Made by a program: the position numbers and the translations under genes. A DNA stretch of 34,355 nt, taken from NCBI GenBank assembly GCA_046462475.1, contig JBKGVB010000011.1, positions 1 through 34,355 on the forward strand. The letters are read 5' to 3'. Within the stretch, counting starts at the first letter, position 1, and the number at the start of each line of letters is the position of its first letter. This document shows positions 7,609 through 15,170 of the stretch, piece after piece. The notes beneath the pieces were generated by a model that saw nothing but the letters and a program-made list of their open reading frames with translations, did no database searches and was not told the origin of the DNA. The stretch comes from JASLCR01 sp046462475 (lineage in GTDB: Bacteria; Patescibacteriota; Saccharimonadia; Saccharimonadales; Saccharimonadaceae).

Positions 7609-8126
7609 AGGGTCTTTGCTGGTTTTGACGAACTGTCGTGGATTGTGTCATCAATCACTGCTTGGGCTGGTTGTTCATGGTGAAATGGATTCGGAAGTGA
7701 GATGCCGTGGCGGCGCGAATGTTCGGCAACGATTTTTTCGTGAAGCTTACTGAGTGAGCGAGCGACACCAGGGCGTGTGGCGATTTGCTTGAACTCTTGG
7801 TTAAGCTCATTGAGTTCGTCGTCTGTTAACTCCTCGAGGTTGACGTAATGCATGCGAGCACCTTTTGTCGCGCGAATGAGCTCATCGAGTTTGATCTGCA
7901 CTGCTTTGCTATCTCGATTTTGAGTGTTTTGAATGAGGAATACCATAAGGAACGTAACAATCGTCGTACCCGTGTTGATGATGAGCTGCCATGTGTCGGA
8001 GTAATGAAAAATAGGTCCCGATGTAGCCCAAAAAATGATAATACACACTGCCGCAAGAAATACCCCTGCGCTTCCGGCCCATTCTGACACACGGCCAGCG
8101 ATTATTCGAAACTTATTTTTTACCAT
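7605..8126 (-). CDS. Low-affinity iron permease family-like small membrane protein
   Basis: A 173-aa protein with two predicted membrane helices (about 17-38 and 47-65). A long charged tail of helical character follows. The core FWATSGPIFHYSDTW, then IINTGTTIVTFLMVFLIQNTQNRD and KLDELI, resembles the bacterial low-affinity iron permease (FET4-like) family. Biochemical evidence for iron transport by these bacterial homologues is thin, so metal transport is a family-based guess. The tail (GARMHYVNLEELTDDELNEL and a His-rich HHEQP end) is soluble. It is divergent from rpsB, and its stop codon overlaps the -35 box of rpmE2. Confidence 0.75.
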   Translation of the reverse strand: MVKNKFRIIAGRVSEWAGSAGVFLAAVCIIIFWATSGPIFHYSDTWQLIINTGTTIVTFLMVFLIQNTQNRDSKAVQIKLDELIRATKGARMHYVNLEELTDDELNELNQEFKQIATRPGVARSLSKLHEKIVAEHSRRHGISLPNPFHHEQPAQAVIDDTIHDSSSKPAKTL

Positions 8127-8132
8127 ATGCCA

Positions 8133-8160
8133 ATCATATCGTATATGGTTATTTTGTCCA
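8133..8160 (-). promoter_or_regulatory. Leaderless promoter of the iron permease-like gene
   Basis: On the minus strand TGGACA (8155-8160), a 16-base spacer and TATGAT (8133-8138), 6 bases before ATG 8126. Confidence 0.65.
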
Positions 8161-8205
8161 GTATATCGTAGGGGGTGACCAGTAGACTTACGGTAGTTAT
8201 TGTGG

Positions 8206-8292
8206 TAGGATATCTACTGTAACAATTTTAATGAAGCAACGCGTGCAGATATCCTAAACAACTTAGGGCACGCGCGAAGGGAGAAGGATATC
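8206..8292 (+). promoter_or_regulatory. Structured rpsB leader with competing pairings and possible pseudoknot
   Basis: Stem 1 is CGCGTGC (8240-8246) with GCACGCG (8268-8274). Inside its loop, CCTAA (8253-8257) can pair with TTAGG (8263-8267). Also in the loop, GATATCCT (8248-8255) is complementary to AGGATATC (8285-8292), which abuts the ATG at 8293 and would give an H-type pseudoknot over the ribosome-binding site. The same loop segment can pair over 10 bases with TAGGATATCT (8206-8215). An 8-codon open frame (ATG 8231, stop 8255-8257) runs through stem 1. A possible promoter is TAGACT (8183-8188), 17 bases, TAGGAT (8206-8211); if correct, the 8206-8215 arm is DNA only. Confidence 0.5.
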
Positions 8293-9006
8293 ATGGCAGG
8301 AAATGCTGTTGATATAAAGGCTCTATACGAAGCCGGTGTTCATTTCGGACACAAAACAAGTCGTTGGCACCCTAAAATGGCGCCATACATTCACTCAAAG
8401 CGTCAGGATTCGCATATTATCGACCTGGCAAAAACTGTCGAAGGTCTTGAGGTGGCATTGCCATTCTTGACCAAGACTGCAGCTGCAGGCAAGAAAGTAC
8501 TCTTTGTCGGTACAAAAAAGCAACTAAAGGACATCGTACGTGAAGCTGCTGAGTCTGCTGACCAGCCATATGTCGTGAATCGTTGGGTTGGCGGTATGCT
8601 CACAAATGTCGGTACGATGACACAACAAATCAAGAAACTCCACGATCTCGAGCGCCGCATGGCATCGGGTGATCTTGAAAAGCGCTACAACAAGCTCGAG
8701 GTACAGCGTTTCCAGGAAGAAATCGACCAGCTTAACGAAAAATATGGTGGTATCAAGGCATTGAACGGCCAGCCAGGTGCAGTAGTAGTGCTTGATACGA
8801 TTTCAGATGCAAACGCAGTTCGCGAAGCAAAGCGTCTTGGTGTGCCAGTGATCGGTGTTGTCGACACAAATGCCAATCCAGATGCGGTTGACTACGTGAT
8901 TCCAGGTAATGACGATGCAGTAAAAGGCTCGAAGTTGCTTCTCGATTACTTTGTAGCGGCAATTCAAGCTGGCGCTGGCGCTAAGAAAGAAGAGGAGAAA
9001 AAGTAG
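8293..9006 (+). CDS. rpsB: 30S ribosomal protein uS2
   Basis: A 237-aa S2 protein of normal length. Family landmarks are LYEAGVHFGHKTSRWHPKM, IIDLAKTVEGL, VLFVGTKKQ, QPYVVNRWVGGMLTN and VVLDTISDANAVREAKRLGVPVIG, then DTNANPDAVDYVIPGNDD. S2 joins the 30S subunit late, near the mRNA exit, and in E. coli represses its own rpsB-tsf mRNA. A short Lys/Glu tail (KKEEEKK) ends the protein. The stop TAG overlaps the GTG start of tsf (TAGTG), implying coupled translation. A GGGAG (8279-8283) and an AAGGA (8284-8288) are candidate Shine-Dalgarno sequences, both next to the leader structure. Confidence 0.97.
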   Translation: MAGNAVDIKALYEAGVHFGHKTSRWHPKMAPYIHSKRQDSHIIDLAKTVEGLEVALPFLTKTAAAGKKVLFVGTKKQLKDIVREAAESADQPYVVNRWVGGMLTNVGTMTQQIKKLHDLERRMASGDLEKRYNKLEVQRFQEEIDQLNEKYGGIKALNGQPGAVVVLDTISDANAVREAKRLGVPVIGVVDTNANPDAVDYVIPGNDDAVKGSKLLLDYFVAAIQAGAGAKKEEEKK

Positions 9007-9602
9007 TGGGCGTGACGATTGACGACATTAAGAAGCTAAAAGAACTGACTGGTATCGGTCTGACTGATGCAAAAGTAGCATTGGTTGATGCCGATGGTGA
9101 TTTCGATAAGGCTCTTGAAGCGCTTCGTAAAAAAGGCCTTACAAAGGCTGAGAAAAAAGGTGATCGCGAGACGCGTGAAGGTATCGTTGATGCATATGTT
9201 CACTCTGGTCGTATCGGTGTAGTGGTCGAAGTTAACTGCGAGACTGACTTTGTGGCCCGCCTTGATGAGTTCAAAGAATTTGCTCACCAGATTGCAATGC
9301 AGATTGCAGCAATGGCGCCAAAGTATGCGAACATTGAAGACATTCCTACTGAAGAATACGAAGCAAAGAAGAAAGAACTTCTCGAAAGCGACGCTCTGAA
9401 GGGCAAGCCTGCAGAGATGGCTGAGAAGATTGTTGAAGGACAGCTTAAGAAGCATTTTGCTGAACAAGTTCTGACTGAGCAGGCGTTTGTACTTGATGAC
9501 AGTATGACTGTTGGCGAGCGTATTAAGCAGCAGATCGCAAAGAATGGCGAAAACATCCGTGTTTCACAGTTCAAGCGAATTGAGCTTGGTGTAACAGAGT
9601 AG
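9006..9602 (+). CDS. tsf: Elongation factor Ts (short form)
   Basis: A 198-aa EF-Ts, the nucleotide exchange factor for EF-Tu. The UBA-like N-terminal domain (IKKLKELTGIGLTDAKVALVDADGDFDKALEALRKKG in outline, residues 5-45) is complete. The key TDFVAR motif occurs in VEVNCETDFVAR near residue 80. The E. coli protein is about 280 aa; this one has a single core subdomain, as in many short bacterial EF-Ts proteins. It closes with GENIRVSQFKRIELG, the usual C-terminal module. The GTG start overlaps the rpsB stop, so it is translationally coupled. In many bacteria pyrH follows tsf; here a terminator and the convergent recF follow instead. Confidence 0.97.
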   Translation: MGVTIDDIKKLKELTGIGLTDAKVALVDADGDFDKALEALRKKGLTKAEKKGDRETREGIVDAYVHSGRIGVVVEVNCETDFVARLDEFKEFAHQIAMQIAAMAPKYANIEDIPTEEYEAKKKELLESDALKGKPAEMAEKIVEGQLKKHFAEQVLTEQAFVLDDSMTVGERIKQQIAKNGENIRVSQFKRIELGVTE

Positions 9603-9619
9603 CCAAGACGTCTGTCTCT

Positions 9620-9649
9620 AAAATAGCCCCTCAATACGGGGCTATTTTT
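9620..9649. terminator. Strong bidirectional intrinsic terminator between tsf and recF
   Basis: An 11-base perfect stem, AAAATAGCCCC (9620-9630) and GGGGCTATTTT (9638-9648), with a 7-base loop and a T-tract extending to 9649. The recF stop codon (9648-9650) overlaps its end. Confidence 0.93.
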
Positions 9650-10715
9650 ATAGGTTGATTACTTTGGCGTCAATCTTGAGCTTGTCGCGTAAGTCGGTAG
9701 CGGTAATGATTGTTTGATGATGTTCAAGAACCTTCAGGAGTTGTTGCTCGCGTGAGATATCGAGTTCAGAGAAAACATCGTCCATCAGAATAAGCGGATC
9801 GGTGCCGAAGGCGTCTTTCTGCAGTTCGATCTCGAGCAGCTTGTAGGCGAGCATAATTGTACGTAATTCGCCGCGCGACGCTGTTTCGGCAGCTTGGTGG
9901 CTGTCGAGCGAAATCATAATATCGTCGCGTTGCGGACCTGAGCTGGTATAGCCTCGTAAGGCGTCATTTTGATGATTTCTCTGAAGTGTGCTGAGGATTT
10001 TTTGGCGAGTTGTTTCGATAGATTCGAACTCGGCAGAAGATGCTGCGGAGACAATGTGCTCGCTGCCAGCTAGTTCGGAGTAGAGCTTTGAGATATGTTG
10101 ATTGCTGTGGGCGATAAAATTGGCACGGGCTTTGATGATTGTGGTAGCAAGCTCGACAAATTTTACGTCCCAGGCGAACATATGACTCTCCCATGCGCCG
10201 TGGCTCATCGTCTCGTATTGCTTGAGTAATTCATTGCGCTGGGCTAATGTGCGAGTAAAACGATTAAGGACGGTGGAATACGTAGGGCTCAGCCGGGCGA
10301 TGACACCATCAAAGAACTCACGGCGTCTGGAAGGTGAGCCAGACAAAACACGAAGTTCTTCCGGGTCGAATAGGACAATGGGCAGGCGCTGAGCCGGGCT
10401 AAGCCTCGCGGATTTTTTGCCATTAATAGTAAATTCTTTGTTTATCTTGCTATCAGGACTGAGGCTAAGCCTCGCGCGCCGTTCATCACTTGAGGAGAAG
10501 ACGGCTTTGGTCTCGCTTGTTGTCTGATCGTGGCTAATCATGTCACGATCCCTGCCTTTAAAGGAAGTGCCTCTGTAAAGAAGGTAGATGCTTTCTAGCA
10601 AGCTGGTCTTTCCTTGACCATTTTTACCCAAAATGACTGTCATATGTTCGTCAAACTGACACGAAAAAAGCTCGTGTGAGCGGACGTTATAAACTGAAAG
10701 TTCTGACAGAGACAT
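9648..10715 (-). CDS. recF: DNA replication/repair ATPase RecF
   Basis: A 355-aa RecF. Walker A is GKNGQGKT (30-37), the ABC-like signature region is SGPQRDDIMI, and the Walker B/D-loop is LILMDDVFSELD. The SMC-like protein helps load RecA at gaps together with RecO and RecR. In most bacteria recF lies in the dnaA-dnaN-recF-gyrB cluster; here it stands alone between tsf and frr. The protein starts MSLSELSVYNVRSHELF. A longer in-frame reading exists, but ATG 10715 is preferred because a TATACT box ends 6 bases upstream and the homology begins here. Divergent from frr, which has its own promoter 65 bases away. Confidence 0.94.
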   Translation of the reverse strand: MSLSELSVYNVRSHELFSCQFDEHMTVILGKNGQGKTSLLESIYLLYRGTSFKGRDRDMISHDQTTSETKAVFSSSDERRARLSLSPDSKINKEFTINGKKSARLSPAQRLPIVLFDPEELRVLSGSPSRRREFFDGVIARLSPTYSTVLNRFTRTLAQRNELLKQYETMSHGAWESHMFAWDVKFVELATTIIKARANFIAHSNQHISKLYSELAGSEHIVSAASSAEFESIETTRQKILSTLQRNHQNDALRGYTSSGPQRDDIMISLDSHQAAETASRGELRTIMLAYKLLEIELQKDAFGTDPLILMDDVFSELDISREQQLLKVLEHHQTIITATDLRDKLKIDAKVINL

Positions 10716-10721
10716 GTACCT

Positions 10722-10727
10722 AGTATA
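10722..10727 (-). promoter_or_regulatory. Leaderless -10 box of recF
   Basis: TATACT on the minus strand, 6 bases before ATG 10715. No convincing -35 or Shine-Dalgarno sequence. Confidence 0.55.
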
Positions 10728-10779
10728 ACCCGGGAAAGATAAGAGGAAGAGAGCTTTGCTTTTTCCATGTGATGAAGCG

Positions 10780-10808
10780 TTACGTGGAACGTGGTTCTGG
10801 TATATAAT
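10780..10808 (+). promoter_or_regulatory. Promoter of the frr-uppS-rseP operon
   Basis: TTACGT (10780-10785), a 17-base spacer and TATAAT (10803-10808). The spacer contains a tandem ACGTGG repeat. The leader of about 18 bases carries a GAGGAA Shine-Dalgarno sequence before ATG 10833. Confidence 0.7.
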
Positions 10809-10832
10809 TATCATAAGAGAAAGCGAGGAATA

Positions 10833-11387
10833 ATGTTTGATACTGATGCATATGAACTAAAGATGGACCAGGCCCTGGAGCATTTTGGTGAGGAGCTCAA
10901 AAAAGTGCGTACAGGCCGAGCGCATCCAGATATGCTGGCTGGTGTTCTCGTGGAGGCATATGGCAGTAAAATGCCACTTAACCAGGTGGCGAATGTCACA
11001 GTGCCGGAGCCGCAGCAACTTGTTGTGACACCATTTGACCCAAGTAATATCGCGGCAATTACGGTAGCAATTCGTGACAATCAAAGCCTTGGTTTTAACC
11101 CGAGCGACGATGGGCGCGTCGTGCGCGTGCCGATTCCAGCTCTTACTGAAGAGCGCCGCCGCGACATGGTAAAGCTACTCGGTGAAAAGGTAGAAAATGC
11201 CCGTATTGCCCTCAGGAATGTCCGCCAAGATGGCATCAAAGATGCAAAACGCAAGAAAGATGCGAAAGAACTGTCAGAAGATGACGTAAAGGCGGTAGAG
11301 AAAGAATTTGATCGCTTGATGGGTGAATACCAGTCAAAAATCGAAGAACAATTCAAGGCTAAAGAGGCCGAGGTGATGACCGTTTAA
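10833..11387 (+). CDS. frr: Ribosome recycling factor
   Basis: A 184-aa RRF, matching the family length of about 185. Landmarks are ALEHFGEELKKVRTGRAHPDMLAGVLVEAYGSKMPLNQVANV in outline (residues 10-50), PFDPSNIAAI and the triple-helix segment beginning EERRRDMVKLLGEKVENARIALRNVR. RRF with EF-G splits the post-termination ribosome. ATG 10833 follows GAGGAA (10825-10830) and starts MFDTDAYELK; an upstream in-frame GTG would lie inside the promoter. The stop TAA overlaps the next ATG (TAATG), so the polyprenyl synthase is translationally coupled. pyrH, normally upstream of frr, is missing here. Confidence 0.96.
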   Translation: MFDTDAYELKMDQALEHFGEELKKVRTGRAHPDMLAGVLVEAYGSKMPLNQVANVTVPEPQQLVVTPFDPSNIAAITVAIRDNQSLGFNPSDDGRVVRVPIPALTEERRRDMVKLLGEKVENARIALRNVRQDGIKDAKRKKDAKELSEDDVKAVEKEFDRLMGEYQSKIEEQFKAKEAEVMTV

Positions 11388-12448
11388 TGGCATCGCCATA
11401 CGAAGGCTTGGCTATTTATAACGAGCCAATTCAAGTAGCTGCTGGCAAGCTACTTGATGGATTTGCAGAGCAACTACCGGAGCGTTCGGAAGTAGCTCAG
11501 TGGGCTCTTGATCAGGTGAAAGAATACACTCTGCGCCCAAGCAAACGAATCCGCGGCAGCCTGGCTGCAGCAGCTTATGATCAGGCAAGGGGCGGCCAGC
11601 TCCTGCAGGCTGGCATAGAGCTTGGCGCGGCGATTGAGATCGTACAAAACTATCTACTGATTATCGATGATGTGATCGACCGCTCGGCAACTCGGCGAGG
11701 CAAGCCGACGATTCATCGGCTGTATCACGAAAAGATGAAGAGTGATGAGCGTGAAGCAGATATGGTGGCGATCTTGATCGGATCACTGCCGGGCCAGAGC
11801 GTGAACTATGTTGTAAGTCAGATCGATGAGCGTCCCGAGGCCAAGCTTGCTGTTATCCGTATGCTGACGCTTGATCTAACGATTACAGATCTGGCACAAA
11901 TTGATGATATTCGTCATCAATTTGGACGAGAAATCTCCAAAGAAGAGCTCTTGCGAAAATATGAACAAAAAAGTAGTTATTATTCGTTTGTAAATCCTCT
12001 GGCGTGCGGACTTGTGCTTGCAGGACAGGATGAAGTGTCGGCACGGCACGATGCAGAGCAATTTGGATTGCCGGCAGGCATTGCTTTTCAGTTACGTGAT
12101 GACTATCTCGGTGTATTTGGTGATGTTGAGAAGACAGGTAAGCCGAATCTCGACGACATGCGGGAGGGAAAGTATACGCTCATGGTCAGCTTGGCGGCAG
12201 AAAAAGCTAATGAAATGCAGATGGCTACACTACGCCATGTACTTGGCAATGAACAGGCTGGAGAGGTAGAGTTGCAGGAGTTGCAAACGGTTCTCTCTGA
12301 TACTGAAGCCGCAAGCGAGGCGATGAATAAGGCCGAGGAGTATGCTCACAGTGCGCAGCGCGCCGCACAAAATGCTACATCATGGAGTAAAGCATTCGGA
12401 GAATTATTGGGTGGTTTGGTAGAATTTTCGATTCGGAGGAACGCATGA
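11387..12448 (+). CDS. Polyprenyl diphosphate synthase (trans-type, GGPP/FPP synthase family)
   Basis: A 353-aa isoprenyl diphosphate synthase. The substrate lysine/arginine motif RPSKRIRG lies at 50-57. The first Asp-rich motif DDVID is at 94-98 followed by RRGKPT. The second region QLRDDYLGVFGD at 236-246 has DDxxG plus a later Asp, a form also seen in actinobacterial GGPP synthases. The enzyme condenses isopentenyl diphosphate onto allylic diphosphates; product length cannot be read from sequence. It lies directly before uppS, which elongates FPP/GGPP-type primers to undecaprenyl diphosphate, so it probably makes the UppS primer. No MEP-pathway gene (such as dxr, usual in this cluster) is present, so precursors may be scavenged; that is inference. 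Its TGA stop overlaps the uppS ATG. Confidence 0.9.
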   Translation: MASPYEGLAIYNEPIQVAAGKLLDGFAEQLPERSEVAQWALDQVKEYTLRPSKRIRGSLAAAAYDQARGGQLLQAGIELGAAIEIVQNYLLIIDDVIDRSATRRGKPTIHRLYHEKMKSDEREADMVAILIGSLPGQSVNYVVSQIDERPEAKLAVIRMLTLDLTITDLAQIDDIRHQFGREISKEELLRKYEQKSSYYSFVNPLACGLVLAGQDEVSARHDAEQFGLPAGIAFQLRDDYLGVFGDVEKTGKPNLDDMREGKYTLMVSLAAEKANEMQMATLRHVLGNEQAGEVELQELQTVLSDTEAASEAMNKAEEYAHSAQRAAQNATSWSKAFGELLGGLVEFSIRRNA

Positions 12449-13134
12449 AAGAATATACACCTGTACACGTTGGATTTATTGTTGATGGTAATCGTCGCTG
12501 GGCAAAAGGGCATGGGCTTCCTGCGTATGAGGGGCACTTAGCAGGCTACAATGCACTGCAAGAGGTACTGCTTGAGACGCTTCGTCAAGGAGTAAAATAC
12601 GCCAGTGCCTATGTATTTAGTACGGAGAACTGGAAGCGCAGCGAAGAAGAAGTTGGTCGATTAATGGGACTGCTTCTTCGCGTTTTAAAGGCTGACTTGC
12701 CGATTTTTATTGAAAACGACGTTCGTCTGCGGGTAATTGGTGCGCGCGAGGGTCTATCGAAAGCGCTTATTAAAGCTATCGACGATGCGGAAGAGAAGAC
12801 AAAAGACTTGAAATCTGGAGAATTGCTGCTGTGCCTCAATTACGGGGGGCAGCTCGAGATTGCTGATGCGGTTAAAAAAATTGTTCGAAGCGGAGTTGAT
12901 GCAGAGAGTATTACGGTTGAACTCATCTCACAGCATATGTATGCGCCAGAGGTGCCGCCGTGTGACTTGATCGTACGTACGAGTGGCGAACAGCGTCTTT
13001 CTAACTTTATGCTATGGCGAGCAGCGTACAGTGAGTTTATATTTGTTGATAAAAATTGGCCGGACATGACGCGCGACGACGTGACTGATATACTGGAGGA
13101 ATATAGTAAACGCGAACGTAGGATAGGGAAATAA
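12445..13134 (+). CDS. uppS: Undecaprenyl diphosphate synthase (cis-prenyltransferase)
   Basis: A 229-aa cis-prenyltransferase. The catalytic Asp is D14 in GFIVDGNRRWAKGHG. YASAYVFSTENWKRS is conserved region III and the C-terminal DLIVRTSGEQRLSNFMLWRAAYSEF is the region V substrate-binding motif. It makes the C55 lipid carrier for peptidoglycan and wall glycans. Order here is frr, polyprenyl synthase, uppS, rseP; cdsA and dxr, usually found between uppS and rseP, are absent. It overlaps the upstream gene by 4 bases (ATGA) and ends 2 bases before rseP. Confidence 0.95.
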   Translation: MKEYTPVHVGFIVDGNRRWAKGHGLPAYEGHLAGYNALQEVLLETLRQGVKYASAYVFSTENWKRSEEEVGRLMGLLLRVLKADLPIFIENDVRLRVIGAREGLSKALIKAIDDAEEKTKDLKSGELLLCLNYGGQLEIADAVKKIVRSGVDAESITVELISQHMYAPEVPPCDLIVRTSGEQRLSNFMLWRAAYSEFIFVDKNWPDMTRDDVTDILEEYSKRERRIGK

Positions 13135-13136
13135 AC

Positions 13137-14297
13137 ATGCTGATTATTGGAATTATCACCGGCCTTATAATACTTGTGCTGCTTGTTGCGGTGCATGAGC
13201 TTGGGCATGGTATTGTAGCCAGGCGTAATGGGGTGGTTGTCGAGGAATTTGGTATTGGATTTCCTCCGAGAGCGTGGGGTAAGAAGATTAAAAATAGTAT
13301 TTTGGGCAAGAACGTTCAATATACGCTGAACTGGCTTCCACTTGGTGGGTTCGTGAAGCTTCAGGGTGAGCATGACGCTGCGGATAAAAAGGGCGACTAT
13401 GGTGCAGCCAGTTACTGGGTGAAAACAAAGATCCTGCTCGCTGGTGTGTTGATGAACTGGCTTGTAGCAGTGGTGCTGCTAACAGTCTTGGCATTGTTTG
13501 GATTGCCAAAAATTATTGAGAATCAGTTTAGTGTACCGGCGGACACGATTGTGAAATCGGAGCCATTGCAACTTTCGTATGTTGCGAATGGCTCACCGGC
13601 GCAGAAAGCCGGATTAAAGCAAAGCGACCGGCTGCTGCGAATTAATGGCGTAAAGATCGCTTCACCACAGATGCTCTCTGACACAACAAAAGACGATCGT
13701 GGTAAGACGGTTGAGATTATTTATGCCCGAAATGGCACAGAATACACCACTCATGCATCGCTTCATGAGACCAACAACAATGGACAGGGTTATCTGGGCG
13801 TTAGCGCCTCGCAGCGCCAGCAGCTGCGCACAACGTGGTCTGCGCCAATCGTTGGTGTCGGGGTAACAGCTCAGTTTACATGGGTGACGTTAAAGGGAAC
13901 TGCGCTGATCGCTTGGGATGCCGTGAAGGGCCTCGCGCAGAGTCTCAGCTTCAACAAAGACACGCGAAAGCATGGTGCCGAAGAGATTTCTACAGTGAGT
14001 CAAAGTGTAGCGGGGCCTGTGGGTATTCTAGGAGTTATCTTCCCAGAAGCGCAGGCGGCGGGTCTTGGGTCTTTGGTTTTCTTGACAGCAATCATCTCGC
14101 TCTCTCTGGCGGTCATGAATATTTTGCCGATTCCAGCACTCGACGGTGGTCGCTGGTGGACGATGACTTACTATCGTTTGCGCCGCAAGAAGCTTACAAA
14201 AGAGCGTGAGGAGCGTGTGCAGACGATCGGCTTTATGGTGTTAATGGCGCTAGTGATCCTAGTGACATGGGCGGATGTCGGTAAGCTCTTCCGTTAA
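13137..14297 (+). CDS. rseP: Site-2 protease RseP-like (M50 zinc metalloprotease with one PDZ domain)
   Basis: A 386-aa intramembrane protease. The first helix carries HELGH (H20, E21, H24). GGFVKLQGE follows, then a membrane helix (about 96-123) and one PDZ domain (about 135-215, with GSPAQKAGLKQSDRLLRINGVKI). The C-terminal membrane segment MNILPIPALDGGRW supplies the Asp of the LDG motif. RseP cuts membrane proteins such as anti-sigma factors and remnant signal peptides. E. coli RseP has two PDZ domains; here there is one, as in Gram-positive RasP-type proteins. It overlaps the next gene by 23 bases. Confidence 0.93.
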   Translation: MLIIGIITGLIILVLLVAVHELGHGIVARRNGVVVEEFGIGFPPRAWGKKIKNSILGKNVQYTLNWLPLGGFVKLQGEHDAADKKGDYGAASYWVKTKILLAGVLMNWLVAVVLLTVLALFGLPKIIENQFSVPADTIVKSEPLQLSYVANGSPAQKAGLKQSDRLLRINGVKIASPQMLSDTTKDDRGKTVEIIYARNGTEYTTHASLHETNNNGQGYLGVSASQRQQLRTTWSAPIVGVGVTAQFTWVTLKGTALIAWDAVKGLAQSLSFNKDTRKHGAEEISTVSQSVAGPVGILGVIFPEAQAAGLGSLVFLTAIISLSLAVMNILPIPALDGGRWWTMTYYRLRRKKLTKEREERVQTIGFMVLMALVILVTWADVGKLFR

Positions 14298-15057
14298 GTC
14301 GCACGGGTGGCGACGTCTTGGCGTAGGCGTTGGGCTTGCGGTGTGGGTGGTCATTGCCTTTGTTGCTGGCGAACTGCTGACGGTTGGTATTGCCCAAGCG
14401 GTCAATAGCGTATATCCCTTGGCGACCATTAAGCCTGTCGTGCTGAATACTGTACTTGATGCAGTTGCCTACGCACTTGCACTGGCGGTAACTATTGTAG
14501 TGCCATGGCGGCTTATGAAGCGAAGTAAAATAACTCGGAAAGAGTTGGGTGTGCAGCGCTTTCCGGACTGGCCAGATCTGTTACTTGGACCAGTTGCGAC
14601 TATTCCGTATTTTATACTGAGTTCGCTGTTTGCGGTTATTGCTATGCAGGTTATACCAGGCTTTAATCTTGATCAGGCTCAGGGTACGGGCTACAGCAAT
14701 CTCACAGAGCGAAGCGCGCTATTGCTGGCGTTTATTATGCTGGTGGTGATCGCGCCTGTGGTTGAGGAGACGCTATTTCGCGGATATCTCTATGGGAAAA
14801 TACGCAAACACCTAGGATTAATCGTAAGTGCACTACTAACTAGCGTGGCATTTGCTATGTTGCATATTCCAGGGGTTAGTGACTCGGGTGCATTGCAGTG
14901 GCAGTGGAATGTGGCAGTGGATGTCTTTGCGCTTAGCCTGGTACTTTGCCTGCTACGTGAAGTCACGGGGAGTATTTGGGCTGGGGTCTTGCTGCATATG
15001 ACAAAAAATACGATCGCGTTTTACGTTCTCTTTATTATGCCGATAATGCTACACTAG
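14275..15057 (+). CDS. CPBP (Abi/CAAX-like) family intramembrane metalloprotease
   Basis: A 260-aa polytopic protein with about seven or eight hydrophobic helices. The CPBP glutamic/metal motifs are present: EETLFRG (EExxxR), FAMLHIPG (FxxxH) and LLHMTKN (HxxxN). Family members include prenyl-protein proteases and bacteriocin-immunity proteins; the substrate here is unknown. It begins inside the 3' end of rseP, which suggests translational coupling of two membrane proteases. Its TAG stop overlaps the TACACT box of the putative proS leader. Confidence 0.88.
   Translation: MSVSSSVKSHGWRRLGVGVGLAVWVVIAFVAGELLTVGIAQAVNSVYPLATIKPVVLNTVLDAVAYALALAVTIVVPWRLMKRSKITRKELGVQRFPDWPDLLLGPVATIPYFILSSLFAVIAMQVIPGFNLDQAQGTGYSNLTERSALLLAFIMLVVIAPVVEETLFRGYLYGKIRKHLGLIVSALLTSVAFAMLHIPGVSDSGALQWQWNVAVDVFALSLVLCLLREVTGSIWAGVLLHMTKNTIAFYVLFIMPIMLH
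15047..15055 (+). promoter_or_regulatory. Extended -10 before proS leader ORF
   Basis: TGC plus TACACT, the same sequence as the NatA-like promoter at 21333. It ends 7 bases before ATG 15063. A second candidate, TGG plus TATGAT (15074-15082), lies downstream and would exclude this ORF. Confidence 0.45.
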
Positions 15058-15062
15058 AACTG

Positions 15063-15131
15063 ATGATACGAATTGGTATGATATTCCATCCGGTTGTTGC
15101 GCCACCCCTTGGTGGGTTACTTTGCCTTTAG
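15063..15131 (+). CDS. Possible 22-codon leader peptide upstream of proS
   Basis: A short frame starting MIRIGMIFHPVVAPP and ending LGGLLCL, with a TAG stop 39 bases before proS. Three of 22 residues are proline (codons CCG, CCA, CCC). The CCA-CCC codons form the 5' arm of a small hairpin, CCACC (15102-15106) with GGTGG (15111-15115). The start is placed 7 bases after a TACACT box, the same geometry as the leaderless genes here. Nothing beyond this supports translation; it could be a chance frame in a 5' UTR. Confidence 0.3.
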   Translation: MIRIGMIFHPVVAPPLGGLLCL

Positions 15132-15170
15132 ATGAGAGATAGAATGTCAACGAAATGAGATGAGGAATAT

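Noticed and set aside
10716..10814. Longer start for RecF
   Set aside because: It would run through the frr and recF promoters; homology begins at MSLSELSVYNVRS, just after a TATACT box.
12840..13373. A 177-codon minus-strand frame across the uppS-rseP junction
   Set aside because: It is antisense to two clear gene families, has low-complexity composition and no promoter or Shine-Dalgarno sequence.
15102..15115. Proline T-box riboswitch before proS
   Set aside because: The hairpin has only a 5-base stem and the leader lacks the long stem I and antiterminator elements of a T-box.
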